Part shown: positions 57,943-64,000 of the stretch, one piece after another
Position numbering within the stretch: the stretch's first letter is position 1
How the letters are laid out: every line of letters begins with the position of its first letter
Source: Tenebrio molitor
Lineage: Eukaryota; Arthropoda; Insecta; Coleoptera; Tenebrionidae
Reading direction: 5' to 3'
Length of the DNA: 64,000 nt
NCBI RefSeq assembly: GCF_963966145.1
Contig: NC_091046.1
Coordinates: 10,540,001 to 10,604,000 of the forward strand
Notes under the pieces: model-generated
Databases searched by the model: none
The model's input: only the letters and a program-made list of their open reading frames with translations
What the model was told of the DNA's origin: nothing
Program-made: the position numbers and the translations under genes

Positions 57943-58108
57943 TATGTGCAGCAATGACATAATATAACCTCACCTTGATGCTCATAAGTCATAAATCTTA
58001 TGATAAATACATATATTTCTTTAATTCTTAAATTTATATCATTTACTTTTTGTTTTACTTAAAGTATTTTTTAGACATACTCTATCATTTGATTTCTTTT
58101 TTTTTCAG

Positions 58109-58290
58109 ACAGAGTACAGACTATGTTCAGCATGTGGTGAACCAATTAGTGACAAATTCCTTTTAGAAGTGTCTGGCAGAAGTTGGCACGCGAGATGTCT
58201 TAGATGTTGCGTTTGTCAATTACAACTGGACCGACAACCCTCCTGCTTCATCCGGGACAGAGCAATCTATTGTAAAGCAGACTACGCGAA
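58109..58290 (+). CDS. Awh: Arrowhead (Awh, Lhx6/8-class) exon encoding LIM domain 1
   Basis: Internal exon of a LIM-homeodomain transcription factor. A long T-rich tract ending in CAG precedes it, and GTAAGT follows. It holds 60 whole codons plus two bases (AA), so phase 0 in and phase 2 out. Read from the first base it gives TEYRLCSACGEPISDKF and onward. The full LIM zinc ligand set is present: C6-X2-C9, X17, H27-X2-C30, C33-X2-C36, X18, C55-X2-D58. The segments CGEPISD, SWHA, LDRQPSCFIRDR and YCKADYA are characteristic of the Awh/Lhx6/Lhx8 class rather than Lim1, apterous or islet. LIM domains bind cofactors such as Chip/Ldb, and the protein acts in the nucleus; Drosophila Awh is needed for abdominal histoblasts and salivary imaginal rings. 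The exon matches no repeat seen in the window. Second LIM and homeodomain exons are not visible up to 64000. Confidence 0.93.
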
Positions 58291-59404
58291 GTAAGTCCTC
58301 GACTGCTACCAGATTTCTGCGATATGTGTATTTGTTCGGGTCATTTTTTAGAAGCAAAACAATTTGATTCGGAGCTCAGAAGAACGTTTCTACGTCTACC
58401 GTGTAATTAAAATCACCAAACGCCCACCCAAAAATTGTAAAATGTTAATGAAACAATTACCGAATACCGAAATGAAGCAAGGGACATTCTTTACGATACA
58501 GTGGTGTTCGAAAACATGAATTTAAAACGTTCCAAATTGAAGTTCAATGTAAGTTGTGCGCAGACCCTACGGGACATGGCCGTTCGCGTGTCTTCCGAAG
58601 CGCGGTTCGAATAAAAATCACTAAATTAGGGAGAATTAGAACTCTCATTAAAAGATACATGCTGTGATTGCCCCCGAAAATGTGTGGGATGAATCGACCT
58701 ATGCTGTAAAGCGGTTCATGAATATTCAGCAGGAGATAACACGCCTAGGAGTTGTATCGAAATATTAAAAACGTTTTTGTTTTTCGTTCGCTCCTATCGT
58801 CTTGGCTTATCCAAACAAGATTTAAATTCAAATTGGGTTTTCTTTGGTACAGTGTTTTTTTTAATATGTGAAGGTGGTTGATTATTTACTGTCACTGATA
58901 TTTATGCAAACATTTAAGAAGTTTCAAATAAAAGCTCTGGCCAGGCAGCAAAAAAATTCATCAAAACCACCATATCAGAATTTCAAAAAAAATTGCTGCT
59001 GAAACCATTATACAACATGATTTCCCTCCATTCTAATATTTAATAAATCTAAAAGTAGCCTCTAATTTTTAGCGACTGTAACAAATCTTTTAGATCCTGG
59101 TTAATTTTTGTATCAGGTCCAGCTGTAGAATGTGCTTCTACATTACCTACAGAAAAGCTGTAAAAGCTGCAAAAATTAATTCTGCACAACAATATCAAAA
59201 TCGATCTTTTCTTATTCTTAAGTAGGTAAGTAAGTTTTGCTGGCAAGTTTAAAATATTTGCATAATTTTTAACAACTTGATAATTGGTGCTAACACTTCA
59301 CTCATATCCTCATAAATTTCTTGCGATGAGTCCTTTTTACGTACTTAGACCTGGGATTTTAATTAATTTTTAACCAAATGTTAACTTTGTTGACATATGT
59401 TATA
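58291..59404 (+). other. Start of the next Awh intron, single-copy
   Basis: Begins with GTAAGT. No LIM2 or homeodomain coding is visible. The stretch 58370-58800 is GC-richer and non-repetitive, with words such as CCTACGGGACATGGCC and TGATTGCCCCCGAAAATG, and could be conserved regulatory sequence. From 58800 to 59400 I see only AT-rich sequence. Confidence 0.4.
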
Positions 59405-59737
59405 CGGTGCGATCAACAATTACTTAGATAACTTTGCTAACTCAGTTAAAAAACGTCAAACAACTGTCACTATGAATCAAATTTTAACGCAAAAATAGTT
59501 TTTAATTAAGAACAAAACATTCATTATTGAATCTTACTTTCGTAATGGTGTTTTCAATAACGGAGAATGGACATACAGCGCTGTTGCCTGTTTGACCGAA
59601 TTTCGGGAAAAATTTCCAAATTTAAATTGAAACAGGCATATGCAAGTGGAATACTTCAATGCATTCCAGAGCATCTGTGGAAATACGTCCAACATCACAG
59701 AGCCATCTTTGATCTAAATAATTGTTGATCGCACGGT
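59405..59737. mobile_element. MITE, CGGTGCGATCAACAATTA ends
   Basis: About 333 bp flanked by TA. Left CGGTGCGATCAACAATTACT, then TAGAT; right complemented CCGTGCGATCAACAATTATT, then TAGAT. TIR about 26 bp. It shares outer bases with the small element at 63371. Confidence 0.85.
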
Positions 59738-59774
59738 ATATTGCAGTTAACAAATGGTCATTCGTTGCATTTTC

Positions 59775-60122
59775 TGTAATATGATCAACAAAAAAAGAGG
59801 TAAAGGGCGGCTATCGGAAAGAAAACTTGTGAAAACGTAGGGTGTAGCTTTGATCATGCTAAGATCCATGATGAAGACAGGTTTTGCCGAAACTCTAAAA
59901 AACAAAGTTGTGTAAATCCGGTCACTATTTTCTTCGTTTCTATTTTAAAAATAGGATTCTGGCATGAATTAATTATTTGTGTTCTCAAGTGAAAATCATT
60001 TAAATCATAAAATTCACATGAATTTCAAAATTGGCAAGTGACAGATAAATTAAGCCGCACGTTTTCAGTAATTTCGTTTTCCATAGCCGCCTTTTATCTC
60101 TTTCGTTGTTGATCATATTGTA
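59775..60122. mobile_element. MITE, AATATGATCAACAA ends
   Basis: About 348 bp. Left AATATGATCAACAAAAAAAG, then GGCGGCTATCGGAAA; right complemented AATATGATCAACAACGAAAG, then AGGCGGCTATGGAAA. TIR about 70 bp with small gaps. It sits between two other MITEs with only 9-38 bp gaps. Confidence 0.85.
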
Positions 60123-60131
60123 TAAGATGTA

Positions 60132-60353
60132 CACTGACGGACAAAAAAATTGTCGTCACTCATTTGACGGCACTGTCATTTTATTTAATGTTTCATTAAT
60201 GTAAGTCATACTTCTAACTTTGAGATTAGTCAACGTCTGTCAAATGACGTGGCATTTTTAAATTATTTAAAATATTTGTCACTTATGACATATTATTGTG
60301 AATAATAAAAATAATGAAAGACATTTTGGCGACAATTTTTTTGTCCGTCAGTG
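60132..60353. mobile_element. MITE, CACTGACGGACAAAAAAATT ends
   Basis: 222 bp flanked by TA. Left CACTGACGGACAAAAAAATT, then GTCG; right exactly complementary over the same 24 bases. Tc1/mariner-like terminus. Perfect TIRs suggest a young copy. Confidence 0.9.
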
Positions 60354-61310
60354 TACAGTGGCCATCATTTAAACGTCAGCGTCATTAAAGCATTAATTAC
60401 ACATTTGGATTTTGATGTGACAGAAAAGTGATGGCTAGTTTTTATTGCCGGCCATTGTACATTTCATGTGAATAATTCGCAAAATTCTTAAATATGTGAA
60501 CAATAAAGTGGGTTTTTTTTTAACTGAGAAGTAAAACTCCGTTCCTTTAATTATCTAAATTAAAAGGTTTCAGTCCCACTTGCTCCATCTTTCTTATAAA
60601 GAAATATACTTATGAGCCTAGAGATTGAAGATCGAGAGGAAGTCGAGATCGGCAAATGGGCGAAGCACAAAAAGAGCTTCTACTCAGAATGATATAATAT
60701 TATTTTATCTTCAGGCGGATCAAAAAAAAAAGTGGGACATGAATTCACTTATTTATTTTTCTTTTCCTGCAGTTACATTAAAATTACAATCTTCAAATTT
60801 TAAGTAGGCCCTTTTGTAGCCTATTCACAACCATTTAATTTGGTGTACCTATAAATAGTTAAAATCCTCCTATAAATAAGAGAGTTATGGATCTATCTTC
60901 CTTTTTGGGTGCTCCAAAATTCGTGGAACAACTCAATGAGGCAATGTCAACTCATGTTAGAAAATAATGAGAAAAATAATAAAAAAATTTAATACCTCTT
61001 AGATTTGAAAACATGGGGGCTCAAAAGGTGCAGCTTTGATTTCATTTATTTTAAATATTAAAAAAGATTTTGACTATTTGTTTTTTACTAGCCAGTGACC
61101 TAATAATTCTGAACGATTGTGATCAGGTTTGCAATTATTTTCTTCGTTATTTCCAGCATTTCCAAGTAGTAATTTTATGTCCGTTTTACCTCGAATAACG
61201 TACGGCAACATGGCTTTGATTTTTCCCCTTCACTTCCATGGCTATAACAAAAATGAAATATTTGCAGACTATTGGGATGCATAGAATGTTTTTAAATGTT
61301 GCAACATTTA
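60354..61310. other. Unassigned; short repeat shared with 4.57 kb
   Basis: GAGATTGAAGATCGAGAGGA, then AGTCGAG (60620), resembles GAGATTGAACACCGAGACGA, then AGTCGAG (4566). Otherwise AT-rich with nothing recognised. Confidence 0.3.
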
Positions 61311-61472
61311 GGGTCAGTTTATAGAAAGAGAATTAAATATTTAATTCGAATTAAATTTTAATGCGCGATTAACTCATGAATCCGAGAGTTCGATTGGTTC
61401 AATCTGATCACGTGTTCAGTTAATCTCGCATTTGATTATGATTGACTTAATTTCGCTTCTGTAAACTGGCCT
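61311..61472. mobile_element. Short MITE, GGTCAGTTTATAGAA ends
   Basis: About 162 bp. Left GGTCAGTTTATAGAAAGAGA, then ATTAA and GCGCGATTAACT; right complemented GGCCAGTTTACAGAAGCGAA, then ATTAAG and GCGAGATTAACT. Arms about 65 bp with gaps. The centre is CCGAGAGTTCGATTGGTTC. Confidence 0.75.
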
Positions 61473-61680
61473 TTAGTGTAACGAATAGGTCCATATCTTC
61501 TACAAAAAATCTATTTTTTTTTCAAACATTTTTACCTGATATCTTGACATATGACTACTTAACAACGTACTACTACGTTGTTCCGCCAATTTTGGGGCAC
61601 CCAGTATACCAAGTGACGTGCTTTCGAAACTGTGATAAAATTATTTCGTAATTTTCAATGCCCTTGGGATATTTATTATA

Positions 61681-61991
61681 CAGGGTTATAAATAATTGTA
61701 GGCGAAGCAGGCCATGCCCATGTTATGAAATTTTTGCCAATTTCATGTAAACTGTCAATTTTTGTCTCTGTCACTGTCATTTTTTAGATGAAAAGTGCGT
61801 TGATGAGAATTTTATTTATTTTTTTTTAATTAACGATTGAATCCAAAAATATTGAGTTGTTTTACAATCACTGTAACTCCTGGCGCGTGAACGGTGTGTA
61901 CTTACTTATTCACGTTTTTATATGGAGCGGCAACCATAAATTTTATTCAGTTTTAAGCCCACTTGGACTACAATCATTTATAATAACCCTG
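61681..61991. mobile_element. MITE family A, copy 3
   Basis: 311 bp flanked by TA. Left CAGGGTTATAAATAATTGTA, then GGCGAAGCAGGCCATGCCCA; right ACTACAATCATTTATAATAA, then CCCTG. It shares TGAAAAGTGCG and ATTGAGTTGTTTTACA with copy 1, in the opposite orientation. Confidence 0.85.
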
Positions 61992-63370
61992 TAGCTGACA
62001 ATCATGGAAAATATTCAAAGTGTTCTCCCCCGGCTTGGATACAACTGTTAACTCACCGTTTCATATTTTGTATTGAATTTTGAAGCGTCTCTTTGACAAT
62101 TCAAATTTGTGCGAAAAATGTCTTCTCGCACTCGGTTCGTAAATAACTATGTATTATGATATTGGATATTGAAAAGGATAAACCCAAAAATTTTAAATTG
62201 TTATAACTTTTCGAAACAATTTTCTTGCACTATTTTTGATACTTATTCCTCTGATTCTCTTCTAAACCATTAACATTTGTATAAGGCTAGTTGAGTTATT
62301 TTGCCTTCTTTTAACACGTACTTACTACCTCAAGTTAAAATATCTGCACAACCTGCAAAATCAATCTGTATTTTGATATCCTCTAAAACCTAAAAAAAAT
62401 CAAGAAACTAACCCATCACATTATTTACACATACTACATCAATACTGATAACTTGAATTCATTTAATACTACTTATTGACCTGTTGAGTAGTCTTCTTCA
62501 TTAATTAATCCATATTTAGAGGATGACATTCCAGTAGCGACAGCCTCTAGCTCTTTAATGCTGGATGGACTCTTATAGTTGATAAATTTTTTTGAATGAA
62601 CAGGCCATATGGTTGCTGTTATAACAACGTTTACTTGGGGCTATTAAATAAATTATTGCTTCGTCTTTGTATTAACTAATTGATAAATCCTGCAACAAAA
62701 GTATCATTTACAACTTGCGCTTTTGTATGAGTTCGAGCTTCTCAACATTTTTTGAAAATGTTAATTAAACTGTGTGTCTTTTTTTTATTTTATAATAACA
62801 TGTGGTAATATTTTTCAATTTGTTGAAATGCTCTTTTTATCCTGGCAATTGCTGCATCATGGTTTAATTTTTAATCACTTTAATTAGTCAATTAAAAAAT
62901 TAATTACCGATATAAATCAGAGTTTAATCGATAAACTAATTAACCAAAAGACAGCAACAATGTTAGAAAAATGTCAGATAATAGTTATTTATAATATAAT
63001 TAGAATTACCTACTGTAACGTTACGTTCATGTTACGATACGAGATGGGTTGTCAAGTATCATTACATAACATCACGATACGAATAAAGTACAACCTTTTA
63101 TCTATCAATAAATTAGTATTGTAAGAAATAGTAGGCTAGAGACGTTTTTTTTCTGTCGCCATTACAACAATACACACAATACAGGTTAAAAAAGTATTTC
63201 ATCAAATTTCAGTAAGTGTGGCATTTGCAACTTTGAAATAGAAAAATTTTACTTTGCACTTTACCGCACCAGTCTGGTAAAGTATCACATTATAACACTG
63301 GTGCAGTATTTGTAATAAATACTCCATCAAATTTGACACACGTTTCGTCGCCATGCAAAGCTCTTATGTA
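61992..63370. other. Mostly unassigned; solo end of the 2.1-kb transposon family
   Basis: 62300-62380 (TTTTAACACGTACTTACTAC, then GTTAAAATATCTGCACAACC) matches the reverse complement of 2150-2220. It is an isolated terminus, without a visible partner. The rest is AT-rich; 63250-63310 holds small GGTAAAG/CACCAGT palindromes. Confidence 0.4.
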
Positions 63371-63479
63371 CGGTGCGATTAATTAAAAAATAAATCGGGT
63401 CGGCGTGTTACCTATGGCAACCCATGCTATAGCATAGGCTCCAAAGCAAACTCGATTTATTTTTTAAATGATCGCTCGG
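63371..63479. mobile_element. Very short MITE/foldback, CGGTGCGAT ends
   Basis: 109 bp flanked by TA. Left CGGTGCGATTAATTAAAAAA, then TAAATCGGGT; right complemented CCGAGCGATCATTTAAAAAA, then TAAATCGAGT. TIR about 30 bp. Outer bases as in the element at 59405. Confidence 0.8.
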
Positions 63480-64000
63480 TATTACTACATATTAAATAGG
63501 TATATTGTTTAAATCACCGCCGTCTTGATGATTGACATATTTCACTATACATCTGCCTGGGCGAAGCTTTAGTGCCTGTGATCTCCACGGCGCCACTTTA
63601 GGGGGGAATGTCACTAAATAATCATAACCTCACAAACAAATGTAATGAATTCAGTGAAGTTGTCAAAGTGCAATGTCAAGAGTCTCACAGTTTAAAAGTA
63701 ACTTTAATAACAAACATTTTATTAATTTAGTTGATGCTAGTTCTGTTTGGTGTTTCTGGTTTTTAGTATTTTGCTGTTAGTGTTTATGAACTGGCTTTTT
63801 TATCATATTAGAACTGATATTGCGGTAAATGCAGCAACAACAAGTTCCGTTAGTTATAAACCTATTTCTGGAATAATATTCAAATTATAATCTCAATCTT
63901 GGATTTGCAGTAGGTATATTATTTCCTAAGATGGTCATTTCAGATAAAGATGGGTCCATAACAAAACAATTATATTTGCTTAATTAATCCGTGCCATTCT
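63480..64000. other. Unassigned right edge
   Basis: No gene or bounded repeat recognised. 63540-63610 is GC-richer (GATCTCCACGGCGCCACTTT). Confidence 0.3.

Larger units (their letters stand above)
18415..58108 (+). other. Proposed Awh intron 1 (about 39.7 kb)
   Basis: Interval between the proposed donor (GTAATA) and the LIM1 acceptor (T-tract then CAG). I found no other convincing exon in it. It holds most of the transposable elements listed separately, plus single-copy blocks that may be enhancers. Very long first introns carrying regulatory DNA are common in LIM-homeobox and other developmental genes. If the start exon is elsewhere, the intron boundary moves but the content description stands. 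Confidence 0.45.

Noticed and set aside
63250..63310. GGTAAAG/CACCAGT palindromes as an RNA gene
   Set aside because: Stems are only 7-8 bp and do not form a tRNA or other known fold.
1..64000. CRISPR array, tRNA, rRNA or bacterial/phage genes
   Set aside because: No spaced identical repeats, no cloverleaf or rRNA signature, and no prokaryotic gene organisation; the DNA is of insect type.

Overview
The window looks like a piece of an AT-rich insect nuclear genome, probably a beetle. The beetle call is an inference from overall character, not from a marker gene. I see no bacterial operons, rRNA, tRNA or CRISPR. One host gene is visible: a LIM-homeobox gene of the Arrowhead (Awh; Lhx6/8) class on the + strand. 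An exon at 58109-58290 encodes the complete first LIM domain. It starts in phase 0 after a strong polypyrimidine-AG acceptor and ends in phase 2 at a GTAAGT donor. I propose that the start exon lies 39.7 kb upstream, at 18409-18414 (ATGAAG followed by a GT donor). That join gives a protein beginning MKTE, the start I recall for Drosophila Awh. The second LIM domain and the homeodomain were not found and should lie beyond 64000.

If this is right, 1-18.4 kb is upstream flank or 5' UTR, 18.4-58.1 kb is intron 1, and 58.3-64 kb is intron 2. The rest is a dense set of decayed transposable elements separated by single-copy, often GC-richer blocks that are candidate cis-regulatory DNA (near 18.0-18.4, 22.5-23.05, 26.9-27.3, 38-39.1, 41.3-42.2, 43.2-43.6, 48-49, 54.8-55.15 and 58.4-58.8 kb).

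Most elements are short TIR elements flanked by TA, many beginning CAGGG or CGGGTG, typical of Tc1/mariner-type MITEs. I count more than twenty families or single copies. Decayed coding relics are: a DUF4817-type transposase inside its own TIRs (2.1-3.5 kb), mariner fragments (4.2, 28.9-29.5 and 35.1 kb), a Tc1-like DDE transposase (50.8-51.8 kb), a TTAA-flanked piggyBac-like element (49.4-50.3 kb), and three copies of one non-LTR retrotransposon 3' end (12.2, 30.6 and 55.8 kb).

The least explained item is in a nested block at 11.94-15.74 kb. A 1295-bp TIR element there carries, on the minus strand, a broken reading frame made of an acidic leader plus three 68-residue tandem repeats. A 471-bp MITE at 25.67 kb shares its ends and lacks the frame. 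A second theme is a set of near-perfect foldbacks (16.8, 24.7, 35.6, 37.1, 46.6, 47.2 and 52.3 kb) inside the proposed transcription unit or just upstream of it; those within it would form long hairpins in the pre-mRNA.
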